Shown: one piece after another, positions 1 to 11,049 of the stretch | How positions within the stretch are numbered: position 1 is the first letter of the stretch | How the letters are laid out: each line of letters starts with the position of its first letter | NCBI GenBank assembly: GCA_930367215.1 | Contig: OV884056.1 | Location: forward strand, 54,188,308 to 54,252,307 | DNA from: Pollenia angustigena | Taxonomy: Eukaryota > Arthropoda > Insecta > Diptera > Polleniidae | Length of the DNA stretch: 64,000 nucleotides | Direction of reading: 5' to 3' | The notes under the pieces: model-generated | Database searches by the model: none | What the model saw: only the letters and a program-made list of their open reading frames with translations | What the model was told of the DNA's origin: nothing | Translations under genes and position numbers: made by a program

Positions 1-1
1 C

Positions 2-421
2 CTTCAGCATCGTAAAGCTATAGAAGATGAATTCTTACCCAGCTGGAATTTACAAATGGTGCATACTTTAAAATGGTTTAAGATTAACACTATAGGAGAA
101 CTGATAACCCCGCCAAAGCCGGAGGGCTACAAACAACCGTATGAATTGCTGTACATTGCCTGCCCCAAACAGAGAAATTTGCTAGATTTAGGAAATCTTA
201 CCAAAGTAGATTTTCTGATAAGTATTCCCAGTATTATACATTCACATAAGCCTCCCTTAGTGGACTGGTTGAAAACGTTTCTGAATAATGGTGATAATTT
301 AAAGGGTTTAGAGATTTTTGCCCGCTACTTGCAGCCTCAATTTACATCTATTGGTTTGGAGGTGTTAAAATTAATGGACAAACGTTTGTACGATCTGACA
401 GAAGATAGCGGAGAATGTTAG
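2..421 (+). CDS. Mettl4: METTL4-like MT-A70 methyltransferase, C-terminal part (5' end outside window)
   Basis: The frame is open from base 2 to a TAG at 419-421, giving about 139 residues. The part I recognise is the C-terminal half of an MT-A70 domain: a K-P-Y-E-L-L strand followed by a phenylalanine/serine/proline block reading ISIPSIIHSHKPPL, the conserved IHSHKPPL signature of METTL4-type enzymes, then the helix that closes the Rossmann fold. The catalytic DPPW motif lies upstream of the window. Family knowledge: METTL4 is an adenine N6 methyltransferase, and the fly enzyme has been linked to U2 snRNA methylation. The ATG at base 56 is internal, because the frame and homology continue upstream of it. 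An AATAAA at 479-484 is the likely poly(A) signal. The family assignment is firm; the substrate is inferred. Confidence 0.88.
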   Translation, partial: LQHRKAIEDEFLPSWNLQMVHTLKWFKINTIGELITPPKPEGYKQPYELLYIACPKQRNLLDLGNLTKVDFLISIPSIIHSHKPPLVDWLKTFLNNGDNLKGLEIFARYLQPQFTSIGLEVLKLMDKRLYDLTEDSGEC

Positions 422-1950
422 AATGAGAAATAGTTAAAATATTTTCTATGCAAAGATTATGTTTTGTTAAGCAATTTAAATAAATAAATGTTTACTTTAA
501 TAAGAAGCGAATTATTTTATTTTATTATGGAAAACAATAGTGGGTTGGATTGTTTGTTTATTATACTATACTCATTTTTATAAAATAAAAATAATAAGTT
601 CGTCCTGTCCTCATTATGTTATTTTCTTAGAAACCAGCCGGTACTTTTCAAGATTCCCATAAGGTCAGCCAGTAAAGTTTAAATTTGCAAAGCAATACTT
701 ACTTACATACGTATCAGTTGGCAAATATTCACAAAATTTCTGGAAAAAAATTCCGAAATGCAACACAAATTTGGCAGTGTAATTTAAATATAATACGAAC
801 AGGAAATTGCGGTAAGATTTTCTATAAACTGAAAATTGTTCGCAAAATATCCTAAAAAAAAAGCGAATCTTTCGGAAAATTTTACATAAACTAGTATTTT
901 TTTAATTATGAAAGTGGTCTAAGTCAAAATATCAAACCAAAATGGGCTTATTAGTTTCTCAACTCTATGTATATTACTTTAAACTAAATTAGTTGAATGT
1001 AAAAAGTGAACCATTCATTAATGTTTCTTATTTTAACGTTAAATGGAATTTGTTTAGTGTTGTTTATGAAAATGGTCCAAGTCAAACATTTTTAAAAATT
1101 GAGTTTATTAACTATTACAAATTTGTGCGTATACAACTTGGGTTTCCATGATGACTGTGTCAAGATGTATCTGTGGGTTGAAATAAAAGCCATAAGAGGT
1201 GCACGAGACGTAGCATAATGAATTTTAATCCATATGAAGGATGTAACAACTCAAAAACACAATGGTGTTCAGTGATTTTTGCTTAGCCCGCATTGCTAAA
1301 GTAGCACTAACATGGATGAAAATTTAACATTCGTTAAACGATAGATCACAAGTTTTTGGATTTTGGTCGTTCCTTTCTACCAAATGACCGTTATTTGGGT
1401 TTGATAGAAATGAATATAAAAAGTCAGGTATGTGATGAAAACGATGGTTTTTGGCAGGTGTGATAAATTTCGACTGATTTTTTATTTATTTATTTTATTG
1501 CTTGTAATACAAAAAGCCTTCAAGGCCAAAGCGCATTACTGGAACATTTCGTACATTTTGTATTGAAAATATTATAACATATAAAATATTATAATTAAAA
1601 ATATTATAAACTAAGTTATATCATTCTACAAAAAAATTCAAGAATAAAAACAAAAACAAAATTTCAAGAATAATTATTCATGAGGTATTTAAGGTTTGCA
1701 AAGGGGCACCAGTGTAAAATTTTAAAGCATATATACAGGAAAACAGAGAAAAATTTATTAGAAATCAATTTTTAAAGATACTGAAAACGATATACATAAT
1801 CATTTTGTTTTCAAAATCGTTTTTCATCACTTACCTGGGTATCGTCCGAACTTTTCATTATTTTTGCATAATAAGTCGCTGGCTCAGCCAGATTTATTTG
1901 CGGAGAAAGAAAATTCAGCTTTACCTTTAAAATGTAATACATATGTATAT
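422..1950. other. Intergenic AT-rich DNA downstream of Mettl4
   Basis: I see no credible gene. The stretch at about 1480-1560 looks like the 3' end of an I-group LINE on the minus strand: read in reverse it has a gcctt-rich 3' UTR followed by repeated AATAAATAAA. A related tail is at 17573-17650 and a better one ends the element at 52496-52962. The remainder is AT-rich sequence with no structure I can name. Confidence 0.4.
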
Positions 1951-2441
1951 GTACATTAGGGATATAATTTTTTAACAATTTTTTAAAATATCAAAATTGG
2001 CATAGCACAGTCCGATAGAGCATAAACAACTATAAGGGAACGTATATTTATTTTTTCGCTAAGGTCAAAAAAAGTTCACGCACCAACCGCGATGAAGTTT
2101 TGAAAATTTTTAATTTTCTTTTTGGTTAGGAAAAATTAATAATATGTTTATTTAAAACAAAAAATAGCTCAAGTATGAAATTTCAGTAATATTTAGAGGT
2201 GGTAAGAGATTTTTCCGCAAACCAAAACGTATCTTTAACCTTTTTTAACGAAACAAAATTAAAAATGAATAAAAAACACCGTATAAAATTATGGATATTC
2301 AATATTGAATTGGTTTAGAAAAACCAATTGGTGCGTGAACTTTTTTCAGAAAAATTACAAAAGATCATGATTTTCGTGGGTACTAGGACATGGTTGACCT
2401 CATGGTACTATGCCAAAAAATTGGTTATGCCCCTAATGTAC
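1951..2441. repeat. Foldback MITE, about 490 bp, with an inner inverted repeat
   Basis: The ends are inverted repeats: GTACATTAGG at 1951 mirrors CCTAATGTAC at 2432-2441, and the match continues inward through a block containing TTGGCATAG. A second, inner inverted repeat lies at about 2068-2090 and 2325-2348 (AAAAAAGTTCACGCACCAA and its complement). No transposase frame is present, so this is a non-autonomous DNA transposon or foldback element. The superfamily is not determined. Confidence 0.6.
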
Positions 2442-2569
2442 ATATTTTTGTGTTACAAGTTAATTTAATTTAAAAAAATGTATGTGTATGTATAATATAA
2501 TAAACATAAGAACATTTAAAAAAAAATTTTTTAAGAAACGCTTTTCTTAAAAAAGAACATTTAAAAAAA

Positions 2570-3030
2570 ATTTTGCACCCCCTAGATTTTATCCTGGCTA
2601 CGCCCATGTATTCGTGTATTGTCATCGGGAATATGCATGCCTGCAAAGTTTCATCGATTTGTATTCAGTAAAAGGCGGTCAAAAAAGCATTTTACCAAAA
2701 AAATTTTTTTTTGCCCCAACCCCCTCCCCTAGATTTTATCCCGGGCTTCGCCCATGTATTCGTGTATTGTCATCGGGTATATGTATGCCTGCAAAGTTTC
2801 ATCCATTTGCTTTGAGTATAAGGCGGTTAAATTAACGTTACAAGATTTGATTTTCCGAAGTGAAGCCAAAGAAAAGGTTTTAAAAAACTTTGACCGCCCC
2901 CCCCCCCCCCCCCCCTAGATTTTATCCTGGCTACATGTATTCATGTACTGTCATCGGGAATATGTATGCCTGCAAAGTTTCATCCATTTGCATTGAGTAA
3001 AAGGCGGTCAAAAAAGCATTTTACCAAAAA
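2570..3030. repeat. Imperfect tandem repeat, three units of about 125-180 bp, with a poly-C run
   Basis: Three copies start near 2578, 2728 and 2915. Each carries the phrase CTAGATTTTATCC, then CATGTATTC, then GTCATCGG, a TGCCTGCAAAGTTTCAT block and AGTAAAAGGCGGTCAAAAAA. A pure run of about 20 C residues at 2896-2915 separates units two and three, which stands out in such AT-rich DNA. The frame at 2614-2835 falls inside these units and is not a gene. Confidence 0.7.
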
Positions 3031-3245
3031 AAAAATTTACACAATGTGAAGAAACGATATGGTGATTAACTTCACATTATTTGCTAGTAGGCGGCCCTAT
3101 GTTCCACTGTGAATTATAGAATTTAATACATTAGCTTAAAAATCTGTTTTTTTGAGTTATGACTCTATTGCAGCAAAGGCTCGATATGTTGAAGATGTAT
3201 GCTGTTTATAATTTTTTAAGCCAAATTACATTTATTTTTGTATTA

Positions 3246-3463
3246 TGAGGAGTGTGCTGGAAATCACAAACGTAAAACGCAAGAATTTGGAAGTTGTTTT
3301 TAATACACTTTTAATCTAATTTTTATAATTTTTGTTATAGAACTCTGTTTAATAGATAAATATTTGTATAACTTTTGTCATTAAATCTTATCTTAGAAAT
3401 CTTATTAAAAAACGACTTTCAAAATTCTTGCGTTTTACGTTTTCGACTTTCAGCACACCCCTG
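3246..3463. mobile_element. Tc1/mariner-like MITE, copy 1 (218 bp)
   Basis: Terminal inverted repeats of the form (C/T)(A/G)GGGGTGTGCTGGAAA lie between TA dinucleotides, with AACGCAAGAATTT subterminal blocks facing each other. The same element is at 11050-11251 and 28779-28985. CAGGG-type ends and a TA target suggest a Tc1/mariner derivative. This copy has diverged ends (TGAGGAG on the left). Confidence 0.7.
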
Positions 3464-3913
3464 TATTTCTCTTCGTGATGATAAAAAATTTGTTTAATTG
3501 AACAAAAACAATGGAAGCCCCCAAAGTATGGCTGAGTTCCTAAACATCATAATACTTTGCAGTCAAAGTCAAAAAAGTATCAAAGAGTTTAACTATATCT
3601 AGTTTGATTATTGTGTACGCATCGATATTGTTTTTAGTGAACTTTGGTACAGATAACATTGTAAAATTTTTCACGGTTGCTTGGTAGAAAGCACTTAAAA
3701 AAGCGAGTTGCTTTGCAACTGATGTTTTGGAACTCACACTATATTTATACCAAGTACATACATGCAAGTCTACAACAAATCAACAATAAACAATTTTGTT
3801 TGTGTAAAAACAGTTGATACTGCCAATCATGGCGCACTAAAAATGTATTCAAATTTTGATACTATCGAGATGAACGTATCGAAAATGAAATGGTATTTTC
3901 TAATCCGTTCTAA

Positions 3914-4682
3914 AATGTTTATTCCTTTGATAACAAACAATATTTTATTTAAAGAAATAGTTGTATCTTTATTGAAAAATTTTGATTAATTCCAATATTT
4001 TTAGAAAATATTTTCGAACAAAAGTTCATAGAATAATATGTTGTTTTTTATAAACTTATTAAACAAGTAAAAGCATATCAATTCCTCCTTGTCTAAATTG
4101 TGACATTATCGCTAAGGCGAGTAGCGAACAGGTTTTTTTATTCGAATCGATCTGCGTGGTTGTGATGTTGCTGTTGCAAACGGGGGTTCAGGTTGTTCCA
4201 CCACGAATCGTTCAGGTTGTTCCAATAATGTTTCATGTTGATCTGGTAATGGTTCAGGTTGTTCTGCTAATGGTTCAGGTTCTGGTATTTCCAAGGTAGG
4301 TTCATGGTGTATGGTTGGGCTGTTCCCAACATATGGTGGAAAATTGTCTATCATTGGAAAGTTTTGTTGCGTAGATTGAAACGTATCCAACAAGGGCATA
4401 GCTACTTCAGAAATATTTTTAAAATTAGAATTACTTAATGATTTATGAATTCGAATTTGATTTATATGTCTTTTCCATATTTTGTCCTCAACTTCAACTA
4501 AAAACATCATCGTCGCCAGTAAAATGTTTATTCCTTTGATAACAAACAATATTTTATTTAAAAAATCTTTATTAAAAATCTTTATTGAAAAATTTTGATT
4601 AATTCCAATATTTGTAGAAAATATTTTCGAACAAAAGTTCATAGAATAATATGTTGTTCTTTATAAACTTATTAAACAAGTA
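3914..4682 (-). pseudogene. Ty3/gypsy-like pol C-terminal remnant between 160-bp direct repeats
   Basis: On the minus strand the frame at 4112-4642 contains a piece typical of the end of gypsy-type pol, after the integrase: a short strand, then IWKRHINQIR, then a proline/glutamate-rich tail ending in a basic RRSIRIKKPVRY motif. The first part of that frame is not pol: it lies in a segment (about 4520-4682) that duplicates 3914-4072 nearly exactly. The direct repeats do not show the TG...CA ends of LTRs, so they look like a segmental duplication rather than LTRs. Protease, RT and integrase core are missing. It is a dead fragment. Confidence 0.6.
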
Positions 4683-4710
4683 AAAACATATCACGTTCGA
4701 AAGCACCACT

Positions 4711-4942
4711 GGTTCCTAATTACCGCATTCGATATCGAGCAAAATTTATCGAAATTAATTATTTTGGTATCATGAAACTCGATATAGAATGAAATGTATT
4801 AATTTTAAAATAATAGCATTCGATATCGAGTATGTAACTCGACATTACATATAGAGATTTTCGATACGTCAGTGTCTATTGTATGCAAACAAATTTGATA
4901 GTTTATTCGATACGATAGTGTCGAATGCGGTGATTAGAACCC
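4711..4942 (+). repeat. Foldback MITE of the 'CACCGCATTCGAT' family, copy 1
   Basis: The ends are inverted: GGTTCCTAATTACCGCATTC on the left and GAATGCGGTGATTAGAACC on the right. The interior is full of TATCGA motifs. Two further copies sit back to back at 21151-21550. The copy is non-coding. Confidence 0.75.
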
Positions 4943-5385
4943 AGATTTGTATTTGTTAAAAAAAGGGAAAAACAAAGTGCTGCCAAATTTATACACAATA
5001 AATTTGACAGTACCTGTCAATATTGACAGAACTTTTTTTGGAAAACAAGCGTTTAAAAAAAAGACGTTAAATTTTCCGCAAAACGTAAATATTAATGAAA
5101 CCTTCCAAACAAAATAAAATAACAAATAATTATTAATAAAAAAATAACGGTTTGAGAACATGGATTCTGTTGCATTGTGGTTGGAAAATAGCGATAAAGA
5201 AAGTGATGCAATTGCAGAAAGAGTTCAACAGAAAATAATTAGAGATACATCCGAGATTATCAGCCTTGCTAATAGTACGTAAGAAAGATTTTTTTAATTA
5301 TGAAATTTAATCATAAAAATACTACTTTTAGTTTCGTGAAAAACTTTCGGCTTAATAAAAATTCCTTTAGGTATATCTACAATTG

Positions 5386-6197
5386 CCCAATAAACACGGA
5401 GGTTTGATTTCAAATTGATAATGATTTGAAATCAAACGTTTTCTCAAACGACAAACGTTTGATAATGATTTGAAAATCATTTGAAAATCATAGCGTTCTC
5501 AACAAAAAGGGGAAATTATTTTCAAATTGAAAAATGCCTTTATTTTCAACTTGCTTTTAAATGTAATTTTCAAATGTGGATTTTAATACCATGTGGAACG
5601 TAAATAAAAAACATTTTATTTCTTTAATTTAAATTCATTATTTATTTAAATACACTGCGAGATAAACATTTGGCACCATAGCTAAAAGATGAAATAATAT
5701 TCTTTCCGTCCTCCAATTCTAGCAGCGACGAAATAATTGGCTCCCTTTTATTTTGAGAGTTGTAGCACCGCAGTCATACAACAAACTTTCAATTTCTTCA
5801 CTTTCACTTTCCCGTGTTATTTTTCTTAATTCTTATTTTTAATCCTTGTAATTACATACTCACAAATAATTTTTTATTTTTCACAATAAATAAATTGTTC
5901 ACTTGCGAAATACATTTAACCACGAAGTGACTAATCTAATGACTAATCGCCATTTTTAATGTTTACATTTATATTTCGCTTAAGTATTGCCAAGTTTAGT
6001 TTTGGATTGTATTTAACATTTGATACCAATTTGACATCAAATTGATAAAACATTTGATGTCAAATGTTTATTTCCAAATCATTATCAATTTGAATTTAAA
6101 TGTTAAAATCAAACATTTGAAAAACGTTTGAGAATTGTGTTTGAAGTCAAATGATAAAGTCATTTCATATCAAAGGTTTGACTTCGTGTTTGTTGGG
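5386..6197. mobile_element. Foldback MITE (812 bp) inserted in the Harbinger pseudogene
   Basis: The ends are CCCAATAAACACGGAGGTTT and the inverse of a right end reading CGTGTTTGTTGGG. Long subterminal arrays of the motif AAATGATAAT/ATTTGATTTC point inwards from both sides. It contains no transposase. Removing it brings the two Harbinger pieces together, apart from a small frame slip. The target duplication is not clean. Confidence 0.7.
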
Positions 6198-6407
6198 TGA
6201 ATAAAAGGCGATTTAAAGCCACCTGAAAGATCGACAGTCATTGCACCTTTGAAAAAATTAGCTGCCACATTAAAATGTTTGGCACTAGTTGGATACCAAC
6301 ATCAGATTGGCCAAGATCGCCTTGTGGGACTTTCACACCCATCAATTTCCATATGCTTATCTGAGGTATGCGAAATAATCGAACCAAATCTTTGCCCGAA
6401 GCATATT

Positions 6408-6534
6408 CAGCCGAATTATGTATAAAAATTCCCCGAGAATTTTTACCCTTTTCCCATTTTTACAATTGAATTAACATAGGAAAAATGGGAAAAGCGAAAA
6501 AACTCCCGGGGAATTTTTATTCATAATTGGGCTG
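6408..6534. mobile_element. Hairpin MITE 'CAGCC...GGGCTG', copy 1
   Basis: Long palindrome of 127 bp beginning CAGCCGAATTATGTATAAAA and ending in the complement, TTATTCATAATTGGGCTG. A sister copy is at 31333-31466. It interrupts the Harbinger pseudogene directly after the KHI codons. Confidence 0.75.
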
Positions 6535-6560
6535 AATATCTTTGAAATAACTGAAGAAAA

Positions 6561-7600
6561 ACAAGTAAGAAAGTATAGTCGGTCAACCCCGACCATATGA
6601 TACCCTAAACCACAGTATTTTAAAACACATCATGCTTATGTGTCCATATAAATATAGATTTATCTATGTTTATAAACTTCATGAAAATCGGTTTGAAAGT
6701 TTGTGAGAGGCAGAAATTGCCCCCTACCTCCCCTTGTGGTCCTATTTTTGAGCAACTGTATAGCTAATGTGTCCATATAGATATGGATCTATCTATGTTT
6801 TAAATTTCATTAAAATCGGTTTGAGAGGCAGAAATTGCCCCTATCTCCCCTCGTGGTCCTATTTTTTTAAAAAATGCATACATTTTGTCTATATAGATAT
6901 GGTTCTATCTATGTTTTAAATTTCATTGAAATCGGTTTGATAGTTTCTGAGAGGAAGAAATTTCCCCCTATCTTCCCTCGTGGTGCTACGATTTGGCCCA
7001 TTTTCAATAGACTTGGTCCTTGTGCCAATAAGAACCTATGACCCAAATTTCATCAAATTATCTCCCAAATTGCGACCTGGGGGGCTACTCTCTATTGCGA
7101 TGCGAAAACAATTTCGATGCGAAAGCTAAATGTCAACTTGGTACTCTCAATCACTTTCGCAATTTTTTTTTGAAAATGGAGCAATACTGGCAACGAAAAT
7201 GAAAGATGGCGCAGAGTTGCAGTAATGAAATGCTAAGATATGTAAATATATTTGAAATTGGAAAATTTTAATAAAATAAAAAGTGATAATTTGCGAAAAG
7301 AAAAAAATTAATAGATGCGAAAGACAAATGCGCAAACGCATTAAAGAGTACCAATCGCTAGATTTGCTACCATTTTCTTTCGCATCGCAATAGAGAGTAG
7401 CCCCCCTGTACTTTGCGCACAAGGTTACATGGACATCCAGCCAGCCAGCCAGCCGGACGGACATCGTTAGTTCGACTCAGAAAGTGATTCTAAGACGATC
7501 GGTATACTTTAAGGTGGGTCTAGGACCAATATTTTAAGGCGTTACAAACATCAGCACAAATGCATAATACCCTCTCCACTATTGTGGTGTGGGTATAAAA
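6561..7600. repeat. Dispersed GGTATAAAA repeat (mini-me/DINE-like), full-length copy
   Basis: It begins ACAAGTAAGAAAGTATAGTC, continues with a CCCCGACCATATGATACCC block and three diverged internal repeats ('atctatctatgttt...cggttt'), has a GCCAGCCAGCC/GGACGGACATCG run near 7440 and ends ATACCCTCTCCACTATTGTG...GGGTATAAAA. The last block recurs at 25329-25370. TA-rich parts combined with a GTCY-type run recall the mini-me/DINE repeats of flies, which are thought to be Helitron-related; that link is inference. A MITE at 7079-7406 sits inside it. Confidence 0.55.
7079..7406. mobile_element. MITE with GGGGGGCTACTCTCTATTGC ends (328 bp)
   Basis: Near-perfect inverted ends: GGGGGGCTACTCTCTATTGC followed by GATGCGAAA on the left and TTTCGCATCGC...GTAGCCCCCC on the right. 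A decayed end of the same family is visible at about 42500-42530. The minus frame at 7147-7464 only crosses this repeat. Confidence 0.75.
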
Positions 7601-7789
7601 AGGAGGCGAAAATATATTTTTTTTTAATTTATGTGGAGTAATTGGAGCAGTAAACGGCACTCACATTCAAGTAATAAGGCCAAGTAACGATGAGCATTTA
7701 TACTTCAACCGAAAACATACATTTAACTTTAACGTGTTGTTTATAGTCTTCCCATACCTAGTAACAAAGCACATTTGTAAAAATAGTTA

Positions 7790-8235
7790 ACACAAAATCG
7801 ATTAAATGAAAACTAATCACTTGCATGTACTTGGTATAAATATGCTTTGGAAGCCTCTTATAAGTTTTGAAACTAAATAAAAACTTTTATTGTTTTGTTT
7901 ACTTTCTAGTAATCATTTGTTTTATTTTTTATTTTAATAAATCATGGTATAATATTACATATATGATTATTAAAGTAATACATTTATATAAATTTGTTAA
8001 TGAGAGAAAATAAGCTTAAGCGCCGAGTGTAGAGTAAACAAAACAGAGGTAAAATAAAAAAATTTAATCGAGTGTGGTGAATGTGTTAAAGCCTAAATTT
8101 AATTTGAATGGCTTTACGTATCATAAACAGTTTCTTGATGCAGGGTGAATTTTTGATGCATATCGTTTTTAAACAAAACAAAAAAACATTAAAAGATAAA
8201 TTATAGCAAAAGTAAATTAAATAAAATGAAAACGT
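7790..8235. other. Spacer downstream of CCT3
   Basis: AT-rich sequence holding the likely CCT3 3' UTR on the minus strand. About 7822-7845 contains TTGCATGTACTTGGTATAAA, an inverted match to the sequence near 3740-3765. That may mark the outer ends of a larger decayed element, but I cannot prove it. Confidence 0.35.
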
Positions 8236-10337
8236 TTATTGTTCACCACCGGGCCCTTGAGCTGCGGCTGCTGCGGCGGGATTAGTAACGCCATCACCTT
8301 TCTTCTTGGAGCCGGAAACAATATCATCGATGCGCAGCAAAAGAATAGCAGTTTCAACGGCGGTTTTGTAGATTTGCATTTTAACAGCCAAAGGTTCCCA
8401 AATGGCCTTAACGTTCATATCAACAATTTCTCCCGATTCACCATCAATACCCCAGGCACATACACCATCACCAGAATGAGAAGCGTGCTTAGCTCTCAAG
8501 GCTGTCAAGGTGCGAATGGTATTTGCTCCACAGTTTTGAGCTAAAGTGCGTGGAATAATTTCCAAAGCCTCAGCTACAGCAGTATAGGGACCCTTCAATT
8601 GTTTGCGAGTCAAGAGTTGAGACAAAGCCATTTCAATTGCACCACCACCGGCTACCAAACGTGGTTCCAACACCAAATTACGAGCCACATGTAAAGCGTC
8701 TTGTAAATTACGTTCAGTTTCGTTCAAAATATCCTTGGAAGCACCTCTCAACAAAATTGTACAAGCCTTAGGATCTTTGCACTCTGTAACAAAGGTGAAG
8801 TATTCATCACCGATTTTCTTGATTTCAAAAAGACCAGCACCAGTGCCTACATCTTTTTCAGTTAATTCTTCAGTACGATTAACAATGGTCGCTCCGCAAG
8901 CACGAGCAATACGTAAATTATCAGTTTTACGCAAACGGCGAATAGCGGTAATACCAGCCTTTAACAAATAGTGTTGGGCCAAATCGGAAACACCCTTTTC
9001 GGTGAATACAATATCGGGCTTAACGGCAATAATATCCGCACAAATACGTTGGACAAATTCTTCTTCGATTTGTAACATGCGTGTAAAATCTTGTTCGCCA
9101 ATAATCTCAACATTTGTTTGACTTTCACCCTTTTTGTATTCCAAAGAACAGTCGAGCAAGACGATTCTTGGATTTTCAATATAACGACGCATTTTGGGAT
9201 GAGTAACGTCTTTATTGATCATGACACCCCTCAACACGCAGGATTCATCAATGGAACCGCCGGGAATTTTTTCAACCTTAGCGTAGCTGTAATAAGATAA
9301 AATACATAATCAACAGTTTGAAAATTTTATATTTACAGAAAATTTCAGTTTAAATTTAAGAAACGACACTATTGTGAATGAGAGAACCGAAGGCTTCTAA
9401 GGTCTGAAGGCTTCTGGAAAATATATATTTCCTTTGTGTATTATAGCAATGTTTTATAAAAAACCATTTAAAGGTTATCTTTTATCAGATCGAGTTTTCT
9501 ATAGGAAAACATTTATTTTGTCTAATTTTCTATAAAAGTTTTTGATTCTACTTACCGTTTAATATCAACCTCTAAACGGCCATTTTCATTTAATGTAACA
9601 GTCTGCACAGCATCCAAGGCAATTTTCACAGCTAAATCAGACCATTTACCTATGAATTTGGTACCGACACAAGCTTTCACTACTTCAGCCATTCTCTCCC
9701 TATTGTTGCAATCCAACTGCACACTTAAATCGCTTTGCAAATGCTTAATTATATCTTCTAAAGCCTCACGATAAGCTCTAATAATAACAGTAGGATGAAT
9801 TTGTTGTTGTAGAAAAGGTTCCGCAGCAGCCAACATCTCACCAGCCAAAACAATAACCGAAGTGGTTCCATCACCAACTTCTTCATCTTGAGTACGAGCA
9901 ATTTCGATCATACTTTTGGCTGCTGGATGTTGTACGGTAATTTCACGCAATATTGCATTGCCATCATTAGTCATGACAATGCCGCCCATGGGATCCATTA
10001 ACATTTTTAACATCGCTTGTGGACCCAAACAGGTACGGATGACATCGGCAATAGCCTAAGGATTAAAAAAAATCCATTATAAATACAACAGATGGTCGGT
10101 CATGCTGGGGCTTCTTTATTTTTCATGAGTCACTTAAACACAGCTAACAACACATACACACACACATTCGCTTTGACACTTACCTTTCCGGCATTTATAT
10201 TTTCCAGCTGCACTTTACGGCCAGACTCTCTTTTAGTATTTTGGCCTAACAAACAAACATTTGAAAATTTCTTAAGTCTTCAATAACATTTTTTAAAACT
10301 TACTTAAAACCAATATGGGTTGTTGACCACCAAACAT
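8236..10337 (-). CDS. CCT3: T-complex protein 1 subunit gamma (CCT3), four exons
   Basis: Cytosolic group II chaperonin subunit of the TRiC/CCT ring, which folds actin, tubulin and WD-repeat proteins using ATP. Exons on the minus strand: 10304-10337 (MFGGQQPILVL), 10184-10245, 9556-10055 and 8236-9286. All introns have GT-AG ends (GTAAGT donors) and the phases agree. The total is 1647 nt, or 548 residues, the normal family length. Visible motifs: LGPQAMLKMLMDPMGG and NDGNAILREI near residues 43-70, the nucleotide-binding GDGTTS near 93-98, VFTEKGVSDLAQ in the apical region, GGGAIEM and the C-terminal ATP-binding region in exon 4. The C-terminus is an alanine-rich, glycine-rich tail as in other CCT subunits. 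The TAA stop lies inside an AATAAA hexamer (8235-8240), so the stop and a potential poly(A) signal overlap. The plus-strand frames here are antisense shadows. Confidence 0.96.
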
Positions 10338-11049
10338 TTTTATTTGAAAATTTCAATTAAAACAAGAAAAACTCGTGCTTTGTATCCGATCTGCTCTGCG
10401 GCTCCCTCTTTGACTGAAAAACTGTTTTAAAATGACGTGAGTGTTTTTTGGGGTTATGTTCAGGGTTGCAATACTAGGCGATTTCTCGCCAAACGTGGCG
10501 ATTTTCAAACTTGTTTGGCGATCTAATTTTTGATTTGGCGACATGACGATTTATAAAATGTTTGGCTATTTTTGATGAGCTATGAGTTTGTTTCTAAATA
10601 CGTTAAATTCAATACTTAATAATAAATTTACTTATATTAAATTTTTTTTATTTATGCAATTTCAGGCATTCATATGTTTGTTCAGTATTTTACCAAGGCC
10701 TGCATAGATAATTTATTTTTATATACGCTCAAAAACCAAGTTTAATTACCTAACTTAATTGATAATTAGTACAATAAGAATTGGCGAAAATGTTTGTTAA
10801 TACTACTAATTGAGTTAGGTATCTTCATCGTTTTTATTTCTTGTCAGTTGGAATTATTTTTTTAGTAAATTTAATTAAATAAGAGTCGATCGTTCGGTAA
10901 AACTGCTAAATGAAACGGAAAGAACGGAATACGAACTTTAAGACGCGTTATTACAGGTTATAAATCAAATGAATGTGAGTAGTACATGTTGCACTTCTTT
11001 TGTACCTTCGTTGAACAAATGTAAAGGCGACCGTACACGACATGTTTTT
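10338..11049. other. CCT3 upstream region and AT-rich spacer
   Basis: Contains the CCT3 5' flank. I see no TATA box or initiator that I would call. Two short near-inverted copies of AACTTAATTGATAATTAGTA / TACTACTAATTGAGTTAGG lie at about 10751-10818. No gene is supported. Confidence 0.35.

Larger units (their letters stand above)
5161..7789 (+). pseudogene. PIF/Harbinger (HARBI1-like) transposase pseudogene, split by three insertions
   Basis: Four coding pieces read in order. 5161-5278 starts with ATG and ends at a GTAAGA donor; a 53-nt intron (5279-5331) joins in phase to 5332-5385, which reads FVKNFRLNKNSFRYI, typical of the HARBI1 N-terminal helix region. A foldback MITE (5386-6197) interrupts it. 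6207-6407 then reads KPPERSTVIAPL...LVGYQHQIGQDRLVGLSHPSIS...LCPKHI, the helix-turn-helix part. A second MITE (6408-6534) and a 1-kb repeat (6561-7600) follow. 7623-7740 gives GVIGAVNGTHIQV and DEHLYFNRK, the start of the DDE nuclease domain. The first catalytic Asp is Asn here (GAVNGTH instead of the usual DGTH). The frame ends at a stop at 7789 and the rest of the nuclease is missing. Confidence 0.8.

Noticed and set aside
3540..3989. 75-codon ORFs on both strands near 3.5-4.0 kb
   Set aside because: No family signature; one overlaps the duplicated 160-bp repeat.
8239..8544. Plus-strand ORFs over CCT3 (8239-8544, 8735-8971, 9091-9300)
   Set aside because: They are antisense to conserved CCT3 exons and have no family features.
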